Positions 8,479-16,774 of a stretch of 64,000 bases of DNA are shown here, in pieces. The stretch lies in the NCBI GenBank assembly GCA_049347715.1, contig CP186339.1:1240001-1304000 (forward strand). Direction: 5' to 3'. Position numbers and translations under genes: made by a program. Each line of letters starts with the position of its first letter. The stretch's first letter is position 1. This DNA is from Thalassotalea_B piscium_A. GTDB taxonomy: Bacteria > Pseudomonadota > Gammaproteobacteria > Enterobacterales > Alteromonadaceae. The notes beneath the pieces are model-generated. The model did not search any database and was not told the origin of the DNA. It worked only from the letters and a program-made list of their open reading frames with translations.

Positions 8479-9243
8479 TTACCACTTTTTCTTTGGTTGA
8501 AAAAGTAAATCTAAATCATCTTCTTCTGCTTTCGCTTTTTTAGCAGCATCAGCAGCATTGGTGGTTTTTAATGCTTCAGTGATGTCGAGTAATTGATCTT
8601 CAATTTCAATTTTTTTAGCGGTGATGTATTCACTTTGTTTAGGGTGTTCATTAAGTGTTTGTAAAGCTTTCTCAAAATATTGTCGTGCTGAACCTAGCAT
8701 TTCTTTTTGGAAAGCTTGTTTTCCACGTTTATGAAGACTTTCAATATTTATTTTAAGTTGCATTGCATCAAGTTTTAAGTCTTCCGCCATAAATATTTGG
8801 GCATCTAACGCTCCTTTACTTTGCTCAGAACGAAGTATCGCGCGTAATTTTTTGATGGTTTGTAGAATAAGTACTAATTGCTGTTCGTTATCTGGCAAGA
8901 TAAAGGCTTCATTGGATTGATTACTTGCATTGAGGTCTTTAGTTGCTTTTAAGCGAGCCTCCATTTCTTGTACTCTTGCTTTAAAAGCTTTTGTACCAGG
9001 AATAATAGCTGACATTGCTTTAGCTGCATTTAGGCTTCGTTGATTCAGTATTTCGACAACTTTAGGGTTAGGCGGCAAGTGAGCCATGTTTAAAAGCAGT
9101 TCTTCAGTTTCATCTATGATCGCTTTTTGCTTAGCAGCTTTGGCCCTTTTTTCTTTTTCAAGTTTTTCTTTGTGTTGTTGAATAGCGTTTACTGCTACCA
9201 CTATTATAATTAGCGCAACAACTAAGCCTATAATGATACCCAT
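8479..9243 (-). CDS. Membrane-anchored coiled-coil/TPR-like protein, unknown function
   Basis: 254 residues. One N-terminal transmembrane helix (residues 2-21, IIIGLVVALIIIVVAVNAI) leads into a long charged, helix-rich body (KEKLEKEKRAKAAKQKA, then leucine-rich helices to residue ~230) and ends in a conserved-looking acidic/basic tail (DDLDLLFQPKKKW). Residues ~175-200 (GKQAFQKEMLGSARQYFEKA) resemble a single TPR-like hairpin. Homologous proteins in Alteromonadales are often labelled 'DNA repair ATPase' without support; no Walker motif is present here. The body probably faces the cytoplasm or periplasm as a scaffold; direction cannot be decided from sequence. Confidence 0.75.
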   Translation of the reverse strand: MGIIIGLVVALIIIVVAVNAIQQHKEKLEKEKRAKAAKQKAIIDETEELLLNMAHLPPNPKVVEILNQRSLNAAKAMSAIIPGTKAFKARVQEMEARLKATKDLNASNQSNEAFILPDNEQQLVLILQTIKKLRAILRSEQSKGALDAQIFMAEDLKLDAMQLKINIESLHKRGKQAFQKEMLGSARQYFEKALQTLNEHPKQSEYITAKKIEIEDQLLDITEALKTTNAADAAKKAKAEEDDLDLLFQPKKKW

Positions 9244-9380
9244 GTATATATTCCAAATAAGAGTTTTAAAAACTACATAAACAGTCTACAAAAAAACGTG
9301 CAGCTAAGCAAAGTGTTAACTGAAATATACGCTTGCTCTGCAATATTTGTAATTAAATTACATTTAAGGATAATTAAATT

Positions 9381-9425
9381 ATGAAAATAACGGTTGTTAC
9401 TGGCTGTTTTGGTAATTATTGTTAA
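9381..9425 (+). CDS. Possible 14-codon leader peptide upstream of cysB
   Basis: ATG AAA ... TGT TAA encodes MKITVVTGCFGNYC, with AAGGA (9366-9370) 10 nt before the ATG. Two of 14 codons are Cys and the last sense codon is Cys. It lies 116 bp before cysB, the regulator of cysteine biosynthesis. A small ORF with Cys codons in this position could sense Cys-tRNA charging by ribosome stalling. This is inference from position and composition only; chance occurrence is possible. Confidence 0.4.
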   Translation: MKITVVTGCFGNYC

Positions 9426-9426
9426 A

Positions 9427-9440
9427 AAGGAGGTAATCCT
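9427..9440 (+). promoter_or_regulatory. Extended Shine-Dalgarno-like sequence in the cysB leader
   Basis: AAGGAGGTAATCC is almost a full complement of the 16S rRNA 3' end, yet no long reading frame starts at the proper distance; the only ATG nearby (9450) is followed at once by TAA. It starts 2 nt after the stop of the 14-codon ORF. cysB itself (ATG 9541) has no Shine-Dalgarno sequence (CACTTTTTTTTACCGCC precedes it). The site may be a ribosome standby or pausing element. Confidence 0.4.
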
Positions 9441-9540
9441 TATAAGCAAATGTAAGTTTTTTACAGAAAAGTAAAATTAATATGGAATATATGGCCAATT
9501 AAGTATATATTTTCGGCATAAGCCACTTTTTTTTACCGCC

Positions 9541-10515
9541 ATGAAACTGCAACAGCTCCGTTATATCGTCGAAGTACAAAATAATAATCTTAATGTTTCT
9601 GCGACTGCCGAATCATTATTTACCTCTCAACCGGGGATCAGTAAACAAGTAAGAATGCTAGAAGATGAATTGGGCATTCAAATTTTTGGTCGTAGCGGTA
9701 AACATTTAACTCATGTTACTTCGGCTGGACAAGAGGTTATCAATATTGCCACTGAAATCTTGTCTAAAGTTGAGGCAATAAAAGCCGTGGCAAGAGAACA
9801 TACGCAACCTGACGAAGGAAAATTGCGAATAGCGACAACACATACACAAGCTCGCTACGCACTTCCTGATGTCATTCAGGGGTTTATGAAAAAATATCCA
9901 AAAGTTTCATTGCATATGTATCAAGGAACACCATCTCAAATTAGTGACGCCGCTTCTAAAGGCGATGCAGATTTTGCGATAGCAACAGAGTCATTTCATC
10001 TTTATAACGATTTAATTATGCTACCTTGCTACCATTGGAATCGCAGTATTATTGTTAAAAAAGACCATCCATTAGCTTCGAAGCAGCACTTAACCATTGA
10101 AGATGTAGCTAAATATTCATTAGTTACTTATGTCTTTGGTTTTACTGGGCGTTCAGAATTAGACTCCGCCTTTTCCAGTGCTGGTGTTACCCCTAAAATA
10201 GCTTTTACAGCCACAGATGCCGATGTTATTAAAACTTACGTCCGACTTGGGGTTGGTATTGGTGTTATTGCTACCATGGCTATGGATAAAGAATTAGACA
10301 AAGATTTAGTCACGCTAGATGCTAGCCATTTATTTAAAGCGAGCACCACGAAAATTGGTTTTAGACGAGGCACGTTTTTACGTGGTTATATGTTTGATTT
10401 TATTGAACGATTTTCACCTCATCTTAATCGTGATTTAGTCACACGTGCGGTACTATTGAAAAATAATGCAGAAATTGAAGAGCTATTTGCAAATATAGAA
10501 TTACCTATACGCTAG
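9541..10515 (+). CDS. cysB: LysR-type transcriptional regulator CysB
   Basis: Regulator of cysteine biosynthesis and sulfur uptake; in enteric bacteria it activates cys operons when bound to N-acetylserine and is a tetramer. The 324 residues align with E. coli CysB without gaps: winged HTH at the N-terminus (MKLQQLRYIVEV, SQPGISKQVRMLEDELGIQIF), effector domain with TTHTQARYALPDVIQGF, YHWNRSIIVKKDHPLA and FTATDADVIKTYVRLG. The start is fixed by the conserved N-terminus although no ribosome binding site precedes it; the 116-bp leader carries a small Cys-containing ORF and a strong SD-like sequence. It converges with sdaA across a shared terminator. Confidence 0.97.
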   Translation: MKLQQLRYIVEVQNNNLNVSATAESLFTSQPGISKQVRMLEDELGIQIFGRSGKHLTHVTSAGQEVINIATEILSKVEAIKAVAREHTQPDEGKLRIATTHTQARYALPDVIQGFMKKYPKVSLHMYQGTPSQISDAASKGDADFAIATESFHLYNDLIMLPCYHWNRSIIVKKDHPLASKQHLTIEDVAKYSLVTYVFGFTGRSELDSAFSSAGVTPKIAFTATDADVIKTYVRLGVGIGVIATMAMDKELDKDLVTLDASHLFKASTTKIGFRRGTFLRGYMFDFIERFSPHLNRDLVTRAVLLKNNAEIEELFANIELPIR

Positions 10516-10542
10516 TCATATTTCTTTAAATGCTTATCAGAT

Positions 10543-10574
10543 AATAAAACGCCAGCATAAGCTGGCGTTTTATT
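10543..10574. terminator. Bidirectional terminator between cysB and sdaA
   Basis: AATAAAACGCCAGC (10543-10556) and GCTGGCGTTTTATT (10561-10574) form a perfect 14-bp stem with an ATAA loop; the A/T arms give a U-tract in both directions. It sits between the convergent stop codons of cysB and sdaA. Confidence 0.92.
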
Positions 10575-10596
10575 AACTTTATTTATCAGCAGGAGG

Positions 10597-11973
10597 TTAA
10601 CACTCAATAATATTAACGGCTAAACCACCTCTTGAAGTTTCCTTGTATTTTGTTTTCATATCATTGCCGGTTTCCCACATAGTTTTTATCACTTTATCTA
10701 ATGAAACCTTTTGTGTGCCTGTTCCTCGCAAAGCAAGACGAGAAGCATTAATCGCTTTTACAGACCCCATGGCATTACGTTCAATACAAGGTACTTGAAC
10801 AAGCCCGCCAACAGGATCACAGGTTAAACCTAAATTATGTTCCATACCAATTTCTGCGGCATTTTCTACTTGTTTAGGACTGCCACCCATAATTTCAGTG
10901 AGCGCACCTGCTGCCATTGAACAAGCAACGCCGACTTCAGCTTGGCATCCGCCTTCAGCACCTGAGATAGTGGCATTGGTTTTATATAAAATACCAATAG
11001 CGGCGGCAGTTAATAAATATCGGATACAGTCATTGTCATCTACTTTTTTGACGAATTTATCGTAATAGCATAATACCGCAGGAATAATACCTGCAGCGCC
11101 ATTCGTGGGGGCGGTTACCACACGACTACCAGCAGCATTTTCTTCATTTACAGCTAAAGCGAAGAGGTTTACCCAATCCATAGCAGACAAAGGATCATTA
11201 CTTCGTTCAATCGACAGAGAGCGATACAAGGCAGGAGCGCGGCGGTTAACTTTTAATCCTCCAGGTAATATGCCTTCTGTTTCCATTCCTCGGGTGACAC
11301 TTTGATACATAGCTTGCCAGATATTAATCAGTTGCTTACGTATCGTAGCTTCATCATTTAAGCATTTTTCGTTATCCATCATGATTGTGCTTATACTGAG
11401 ACCTTTTTCTTGTGCAATATTTAACAACTCATCAGCAGAAGAAAATACATGGGGGCGAATGATATTTGAATGTAAAGATAATGCCTTATCTTTTTCTTTT
11501 TCAAAATCACAATCGCGTACAATAAAACCACCACCGATACTGTAATAGGTTTCTTCTAATAACAATTCATTACCTTGATAAGCGTATAACGTCATGGCAT
11601 TTGCATGGGCAGGTAAGGTTTTACGACGATGATAAATAATGGCATTTTCTTTAGGGAAACTTAACAGTTTTTCGCCCATGACATTAATTTTCTCACTACT
11701 AACCACTTTAGCAAGAATAGTCTCGATGGAATCAACCGCTATCTCTTCAGGGGTTTCGCCTGATAAACCTAAAATAACTGCTTTACCTGTGCCGTGGCCA
11801 ATACCTGTTTGTCCGAGTGAACCAAACAATTCACAACGTACGCGATCAGTTTGAGCTAATAGGTTATGTTCCACTAGATGTTCAGCAAATAACTTTGCTG
11901 CTTTCATTGGGCCGACAGTATGAGAACTTGAAGGACCAATACCGATTGAAAACATATCAAATACACTAATCAT
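10597..11973 (-). CDS. sdaA: L-serine ammonia-lyase (iron-sulfur dependent)
   Basis: Cleaves L-serine to pyruvate and ammonia using a [4Fe-4S] cluster. 458 residues, standard for the single-chain type. The N-terminal beta domain opens with MISVFDMFSIGIGPSSSHTVGP, and the catalytic alpha domain shows AAGSRVVTAPTNGAAGIIPA, SGAEGGCQAEVGVACSMAAG and GLTCDPVGGLVQVPCIERNA, holding the cluster cysteines. The order pabB-nudL-sdaA on one strand equals that in E. coli. A 142-bp gap before its start carries a 15-bp palindrome (12034-12048), so it may have its own promoter. E. coli has two isozymes (SdaA, SdaB); which one this matches functionally is not decided. Confidence 0.96.
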   Translation of the reverse strand: MISVFDMFSIGIGPSSSHTVGPMKAAKLFAEHLVEHNLLAQTDRVRCELFGSLGQTGIGHGTGKAVILGLSGETPEEIAVDSIETILAKVVSSEKINVMGEKLLSFPKENAIIYHRRKTLPAHANAMTLYAYQGNELLLEETYYSIGGGFIVRDCDFEKEKDKALSLHSNIIRPHVFSSADELLNIAQEKGLSISTIMMDNEKCLNDEATIRKQLINIWQAMYQSVTRGMETEGILPGGLKVNRRAPALYRSLSIERSNDPLSAMDWVNLFALAVNEENAAGSRVVTAPTNGAAGIIPAVLCYYDKFVKKVDDNDCIRYLLTAAAIGILYKTNATISGAEGGCQAEVGVACSMAAGALTEIMGGSPKQVENAAEIGMEHNLGLTCDPVGGLVQVPCIERNAMGSVKAINASRLALRGTGTQKVSLDKVIKTMWETGNDMKTKYKETSRGGLAVNIIEC

Positions 11974-12033
11974 GAGTTAAACCTGAATTATTACCCGTTA
12001 TATAGGTGATTATTGGAATTAATTTCGGCAATA

Positions 12034-12048
12034 GTAACTTAAAGTTAC
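12034..12048 (-). promoter_or_regulatory. 15-bp palindrome upstream of sdaA (candidate operator)
   Basis: GTAACTT-A-AAGTTAC is a perfect odd palindrome, 61-75 nt before the sdaA start codon and downstream of nudL. Position and symmetry fit a dimeric regulator site; the regulator is unknown. Confidence 0.4.
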
Positions 12049-12115
12049 CGAACAGTTAAACAAAATATTACCATATCCACTATATTATAGATGCGAACCG
12101 TTAAATGCGCTGTGC

Positions 12116-12700
12116 TTATGGTTTTAATTGTTCAGCGAGTCTTTTTAGGATCAAAGCAGTAACTCCCCAGATATTGTAATGTTTATAAGGAATGTAATAA
12201 ATGGGGTATGAAGTGAGGTTGCGATAGACAGTTAACGCGATATGATTATCGCTATTTAGAAAGTGATTGAGCGGAACATGAAATATTTCAGCAACTTCGT
12301 TACTATCTAAGTCATATTGGAAAGGGGGAGTTATCAAACCGAGTACAGGAGTGATGTCGTATCCTGTAATCGTATGATAACGCGGTAAGGTACCAATGAC
12401 GTTAATATTATTTTCACTTAGCCCTATTTCTTCATAGGTTTCTCTCAGTGCTGTCGCTGTGATGTTTTTATCGTATTTTTCTACTTTCCCACCGGGGAAG
12501 CTAATTTGACCTGCGTGGTGTGTTAAATGGCTAGCACGTCGCGTTAAAATAACTTCAAGTTGATTATTTTGTTCAATGATTGGAATTAATACTGCTGCAG
12601 GCGTGAGCGTTTGAGGTGAGGCAAATAGGAACTCTTTCTCTTTGACTATAGAGTCTGTACTATTAAGTAAAAACTGAGTTAAAAAAGTCTCTTTTTTCAT
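12116..12700 (-). CDS. nudL: Nudix hydrolase, CoA pyrophosphatase type
   Basis: Predicted to cleave CoA or acyl-CoA diphosphate bonds, giving phosphopantetheine derivatives and 3',5'-ADP; E. coli NudL (YeaB) is the model and has a similar length (192 versus 194 here). The Nudix box is complete: GGKVEKYDKNITATALRETY followed by EEIGL. The upstream TRRASHLTHHAGQISFPGG is the UPF0035 signature typical of CoA-type enzymes. It starts 1 nt after the pabB stop codon on the same strand, indicating translational coupling, and precedes sdaA as in E. coli. Confidence 0.93.
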   Translation of the reverse strand: MKKETFLTQFLLNSTDSIVKEKEFLFASPQTLTPAAVLIPIIEQNNQLEVILTRRASHLTHHAGQISFPGGKVEKYDKNITATALRETYEEIGLSENNINVIGTLPRYHTITGYDITPVLGLITPPFQYDLDSNEVAEIFHVPLNHFLNSDNHIALTVYRNLTSYPIYYIPYKHYNIWGVTALILKRLAEQLKP

Positions 12701-12701
12701 T

Positions 12702-14096
12702 TTATAACAGCGTTAGTATAGGTAATATTTTATTCACTTTATCTAAACTTTCTTGGTATTCAGCATTGACTTCTGAATCAGCGACGATACCCCCACCAGC
12801 CCAACAATACAAGGTTTTTTCAATAGCCACAAGGGTACGGATAGTGATACTTGTATCCATTTTTCCACAACTTGAAATATACCCTATAGAACCACAATAG
12901 ATAGCGCGACGTTGTGGTTCTAACTCGTCGATAATTTCCATGGCGCGTATTTTCGGAGCACCAGTAATTGAGCCACCAGGGAATGAAGCTCGTAATAAAT
13001 CGTATGCGCTATAGTGGTCAGCTAAGCTTCCTTCAACGGTACTAACTAAATGATGTACCGCAGGAAAACTTTCAATGTCGAAAAGCTTAGGTACTTTTAC
13101 TGTTCCTGCTTGGCAGACGCGGCTGATATCGTTACGAAGTAAATCAACAATCATTAAATTTTCAGCGCGGTCTTTTTCTGAGTGTAATAATTGTTCAGCA
13201 TTACTCTTATCTTGCATTATATCGGTACTACGTACTTGTGTACCTTTAATCGGTTTGCTTTGAACCTTTCGATTATTCAAACTTAAAAAACGTTCAGGTG
13301 AAAGACTCATTATGGCAAATTGCTCAAAACGCATAAAGGCAGAAAAAGGAGCTTGGTTTTTTTCGCGTAATGCTAAATAAGCGGAATATTCGTTTCCTTG
13401 ATACTTAGCTGAAAAACGCTGTGTTAAATTAATTTGGTAACAGTCACCCGATAATAAGTATTGCTGAATGTGCTCAAATTTTTCCTGATATTCTACTTTG
13501 CTAATATTAGTTTGCCATGGCGTGCTTAAGCTAAAAGACTTACTGATATGATTTTTTGATAATTGATCGGTTAATTCTTTAGTGATTTCAACTCTTTTAT
13601 GCTCTGGGCAAACGAGTGTGTAACTTTGAGTTTTACGATTGAAAATGATTGCTTGAGTATAAATGCCCACTGCCATTTCCGGCATATCAATATCTTTAAT
13701 CGCTTGTGAAGGAAGTGTTTCAAAATATCGACCTAGATCATATGAAAAATAACCTAAACAGCCGCCATTAAAAGGGAGTTCGCTTGTAGTTACTTGATAT
13801 TGTTTAAAAATATTACTTTGTGTTTTCTCCAGTAACGTTAATGGGTCGTCATTATGTTCTGTGCACGTTTTTTCTCTAACATTCGTTATCTGTGTTGAAT
13901 TGTTTGAGGTAACTAAGGTTGCTGTTGGATGCCAAACCATAATGTCATAGTGGCTATCTATATGCTCACTATGACATGAATCTAACCACATCGCCCAAGG
14001 TTGGCTCTCCAATATAGAAAAAACTTCAGATGGTGATAGCATTTGACTAAAGTGCAAAGGCATTGCGTTGATTTTTTGTTTATTATGTTCCAACAA
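12702..14096 (-). CDS. pabB: Aminodeoxychorismate synthase component I
   Basis: Converts chorismate plus ammonia (from PabA) to 4-amino-4-deoxychorismate for folate synthesis. 464 residues, close to E. coli PabB (453). The chorismate-binding domain is complete: QINLTQRFSAKY, SLSPERFLSL, the PIKGT motif with the Lys that marks PabB, ENLMIVDLLRNDISRVC, LLRASFPGGSITGAPKIRAM and WAGGGIVADS. An N-terminal TrpE-like domain precedes it. The proposed TTG start at 14096 has an AAGGT motif at fair spacing; an ATG twelve codons in (14063) is the alternative. First gene of the pabB-nudL-(sdaA) group. Confidence 0.95.
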   Translation of the reverse strand: MLEHNKQKINAMPLHFSQMLSPSEVFSILESQPWAMWLDSCHSEHIDSHYDIMVWHPTATLVTSNNSTQITNVREKTCTEHNDDPLTLLEKTQSNIFKQYQVTTSELPFNGGCLGYFSYDLGRYFETLPSQAIKDIDMPEMAVGIYTQAIIFNRKTQSYTLVCPEHKRVEITKELTDQLSKNHISKSFSLSTPWQTNISKVEYQEKFEHIQQYLLSGDCYQINLTQRFSAKYQGNEYSAYLALREKNQAPFSAFMRFEQFAIMSLSPERFLSLNNRKVQSKPIKGTQVRSTDIMQDKSNAEQLLHSEKDRAENLMIVDLLRNDISRVCQAGTVKVPKLFDIESFPAVHHLVSTVEGSLADHYSAYDLLRASFPGGSITGAPKIRAMEIIDELEPQRRAIYCGSIGYISSCGKMDTSITIRTLVAIEKTLYCWAGGGIVADSEVNAEYQESLDKVNKILPILTLL

Positions 14097-14378
14097 ATGG
14101 GTACCTTAAGTTTAAGCGTGTTGATTATTCATTTAGCTATAGCCTTTGAGGTTATTAAATGCGTCACTGCTAGTATAATAATGTCTATTTGGAAAATGTA
14201 GATGACATTAAGTGCTCCATTTACCCTTTTATTCTAGAGTAATAGAGCGAAAAACTAAAAGATCAACACCCCCTAGTACTGGCAGGCTAGTTACAAGCAG
14301 GGTATCATATCGGCAAATTTAGAACTTTCAACAAGAGATTGTTGGATAGAACAATTCAAACGTGTATGAAGGGCAGTC

Positions 14379-15893
14379 ATGGCTATTATAAAACAACAAG
14401 ACTTAATCGAAAGTATTGCAGATTCATTGCAGTATATCTCTTATTATCACCCATTAGACTTTGTTCAAGCATTAGAAAAAGCGTATTACAAAGAGCAAAG
14501 TAAAGCAGCAAAGGATGCAATCGCACAAATTCTTATTAATTCTCGTATGTCTGCACATGGCAAGCGTCCTATTTGTCAAGATACCGGTATTGTAACTTGC
14601 TTTGTTAAAATAGGCATGGCTGTTCAGTGGGATAAAACGGATATGACGGTTCAACAAATGGTTGATGAAGGTACTCGTCGAGCATACCTTAATCCTGATA
14701 ACCCGTTGCGTGCATCTATTGTGGCTGACCCAGCAGGGGCAAGAAAAAATACCAAAGACAATACGCCAGCAGTTGTTCATATTGAAACGGTTGAAGGTAA
14801 TGAAATTGAGGTCATGATCGCGGCTAAAGGTGGCGGTAGTGAAAATAAAACCAAAATGGCAATGTTAAACCCAAGTGACTCTATTGCTGATTGGATCGTT
14901 GAAACCTTACCGACTATGGGGGCCGGTTGGTGTCCACCAGGCATGTTAGGGATAGGCATCGGTGGTACTGCTGAAAAAGCGGCGGTATTAGCGAAAGAAA
15001 GTTTAATGGAGCCAGTTAATATTCAAGAGCTTATTGATCGTGGTCCAGAAAATGCTGAAGAAGAGTTACGATTAGAAATTTATGATCGTGTGAATAAACT
15101 TGGTATTGGTGCCCAAGGTCTTGGTGGTTTAACTACTGTAGTGGATGTAAAAATTCATTCAGCACCAACACATGCAGCGTCAAAACCTGTAGTGATGATC
15201 CCAAACTGTGCTGCAACACGCCATGTACACTTTCATCTAGATGGTTCAGGTCCTGCTGAACTTACACCGCCTAAACTAGAAGACTGGCCTGAAATTACTT
15301 GGGAAGTTGGAGAAGATGTTCGTCGTGTCAATGTTGATGGATTAACAAAAGCAGATATTTCACAATGGAAAACAGGTGAAACGGTTTTACTTAGTGGCAC
15401 TATCTTAACCGGACGAGATGCTGCTCATAAACGTATCCAAGAAATGTTAAATGCTGGTGAGAAGTTACCTGTTGATTTTACAAATAAATTTATCTATTAC
15501 GTTGGCCCAGTAGATGCTATTGGCGATGAAGCGGTAGGTCCAGCTGGCCCTACAACGGCAACTCGAATGGATAAATTTAGTGAGATGATGTTATCACAAA
15601 CGGGGTTGTTAGGGTCTATTGGTAAATCAGAGCGTGGTGCTGCTACTTGTGAAAATATTAAAAAGCACAAGTCAGTATATTTAATGGCAGTAGGTGGTGC
15701 AGCATATTTAGTCTCTAAAGCGATTAAAAAAGCGCGCGTGGTTGCCTTTGAAGATTTAGGGATGGAAGCTATCTATGAATTTGAAGTTGAAGATATGCCT
15801 GTTACGGTAGCTGTTGATTCAACTGGTGAATCGGCTCATGTTACCGGTCCTCAAATTTGGAAGAAAAAGATCGAAGTTATGGACAGTAAGTAA
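14379..15893 (+). CDS. fumA: Class I fumarate hydratase ([4Fe-4S])
   Basis: Reversible hydration of fumarate to malate in the citric acid cycle, using an oxygen-sensitive [4Fe-4S] cluster. 504 residues, the full single-chain class I length with fused alpha and beta parts. Cluster cysteines are recognisable in RPICQDTGIVT (Cys66), IPNCAATRHVHF and GAATCENIKKH. Catalytic-domain landmarks include GGGSENKTKMAMLNP, LGIGIGGTAEKA and GPTTATRMDKFSEMML. Monocistronic: a 280-bp AT-rich upstream gap and a strong terminator behind it. E. coli FumA and FumB are equally similar in type, so the letter is conventional. Confidence 0.94.
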   Translation: MAIIKQQDLIESIADSLQYISYYHPLDFVQALEKAYYKEQSKAAKDAIAQILINSRMSAHGKRPICQDTGIVTCFVKIGMAVQWDKTDMTVQQMVDEGTRRAYLNPDNPLRASIVADPAGARKNTKDNTPAVVHIETVEGNEIEVMIAAKGGGSENKTKMAMLNPSDSIADWIVETLPTMGAGWCPPGMLGIGIGGTAEKAAVLAKESLMEPVNIQELIDRGPENAEEELRLEIYDRVNKLGIGAQGLGGLTTVVDVKIHSAPTHAASKPVVMIPNCAATRHVHFHLDGSGPAELTPPKLEDWPEITWEVGEDVRRVNVDGLTKADISQWKTGETVLLSGTILTGRDAAHKRIQEMLNAGEKLPVDFTNKFIYYVGPVDAIGDEAVGPAGPTTATRMDKFSEMMLSQTGLLGSIGKSERGAATCENIKKHKSVYLMAVGGAAYLVSKAIKKARVVAFEDLGMEAIYEFEVEDMPVTVAVDSTGESAHVTGPQIWKKKIEVMDSK

Positions 15894-15930
15894 AGTTTTT
15901 TAGCTAAGATAACTGCTCGTTCAAATGAAG

Positions 15931-15958
15931 AAAAAGCCTGCAATAAGCAGGCTTTTTT
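15931..15958. terminator. Bidirectional terminator between fumA and the PEP-CTERM gene
   Basis: AAAAAGCCTGC (15931-15941) and GCAGGCTTTTT (15947-15957) form an 11-bp stem with loop AATAA, followed by T; on the minus strand a TTTTT tail also results. It lies between convergent genes. Confidence 0.92.
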
Positions 15959-15974
15959 AGTTAGCAAAAATCTT

Positions 15975-16598
15975 TTATGAACCTTGGCTCTTACGCTGGC
16001 TAACGACTAGGCCAGCCGCTAATACTAATAACAGTAAACTTAATGTACTTGGCTCTGGTACAGTTGCTATGTTGCCTATAGTTAACTTAGTGTTTACTGA
16101 ATTAATTTCCATAAAGCTGTTACCAAAATCATCAGCGAGTTTTACATTACTTAAGGTTATATCAGACATACCAGACATAAGCGCTGTAAAATTAATCGTA
16201 ACTAAGTTAAATGACGCTAAGCCGTCTTGTGCAAAAAATAAATCGTTAGAGAGAGCTAACGATATTTCTTCTACTGTCAATTTACTTGATGCTGTTTGGC
16301 TAACATTTTTTAAGCTTGCATAAAAAGGGTCTGGGTCAACATCTAATTTATTACCAAAAGTAATTGAATCGAAAGCTAATACATTTTCATTAAAGCCAAT
16401 TTCAAAATTAAATAATGCTAATAGTTTTTGAAAACCAAAGTTATCATATTCTATTTCTTTGATGTCGATTAAAACAGCAATGCTGTCGCCTACTTGATAA
16501 TTAGTTTGTAAACTATCAGCTGTAATTAACGTCGCTTGGGCTTTAGTGGTTGTTAGTGCGGCTAGACATAAAAGTGAAGCTAGTAATATATTTTTCAT
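15975..16598 (-). CDS. Secreted cohesin-like PEP-CTERM protein
   Basis: 207 residues. A signal peptide (residues 1-22, KNILLASLLCLAALTTTKAQA) is followed by a ~150-residue beta-rich domain whose pattern fits the cohesin fold: YQVGDSIAVLIDI, LFNFEIGFNENVLAFDSI, ASFNLVTINFTALMSGMSDI and TLSNVKLADDFGNSF. The C-terminus is a textbook PEP-CTERM signal: VPEPST at 180-185, a hydrophobic helix, then QRKSQ. Such proteins are cut and anchored by an exosortase (not in this window). The gene follows, on the same strand, a huge nuclease that ends in a dockerin, so a cohesin-dockerin contact is an attractive but untested idea. Clear ribosome binding site (AGGAACACCC). Confidence 0.88.
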   Translation of the reverse strand: MKNILLASLLCLAALTTTKAQATLITADSLQTNYQVGDSIAVLIDIKEIEYDNFGFQKLLALFNFEIGFNENVLAFDSITFGNKLDVDPDPFYASLKNVSQTASSKLTVEEISLALSNDLFFAQDGLASFNLVTINFTALMSGMSDITLSNVKLADDFGNSFMEINSVNTKLTIGNIATVPEPSTLSLLLLVLAAGLVVSQRKSQGS

Positions 16599-16619
16599 GG
16601 GTGTTCCTATTATAAATTT

Positions 16620-16707
16620 TTTAATGTAGGTCGGAATTTATGCCGACAATAATGTTTAAATCTGATACATAATTCTTTAATGTAGGTTCGCTTTTATGGC
16701 GACAATA
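16620..16707. repeat. Two 32-bp REP-like hairpin repeats
   Basis: Units at 16620-16651 and 16676-16707 share TTTAATGTAGG, a stem, TTTATG, and GACAATA. The stems differ by a compensatory pair: TCGG/CCGA in the first, TCGC/GCGA in the second, which supports selection for structure. They fill most of the gap between the nuclease and PEP-CTERM genes. Similar GTAGGTCGG-type palindromes are, as I recall, dispersed in other marine gammaproteobacteria. Confidence 0.6.
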
Positions 16708-16774
16708 GTAGCCCTTAATATTTGATGTTTTTTAAGGGCTACTAATGATTTAAGCTTTAACCTACTGATTAAAC

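Noticed and set aside
9450..9455. ATG immediately followed by TAA after the strong SD in the cysB leader
   Set aside because: Spacing to the SD is 15 bases, so initiation there is doubtful; mentioned only as part of the leader finding, not as a gene.
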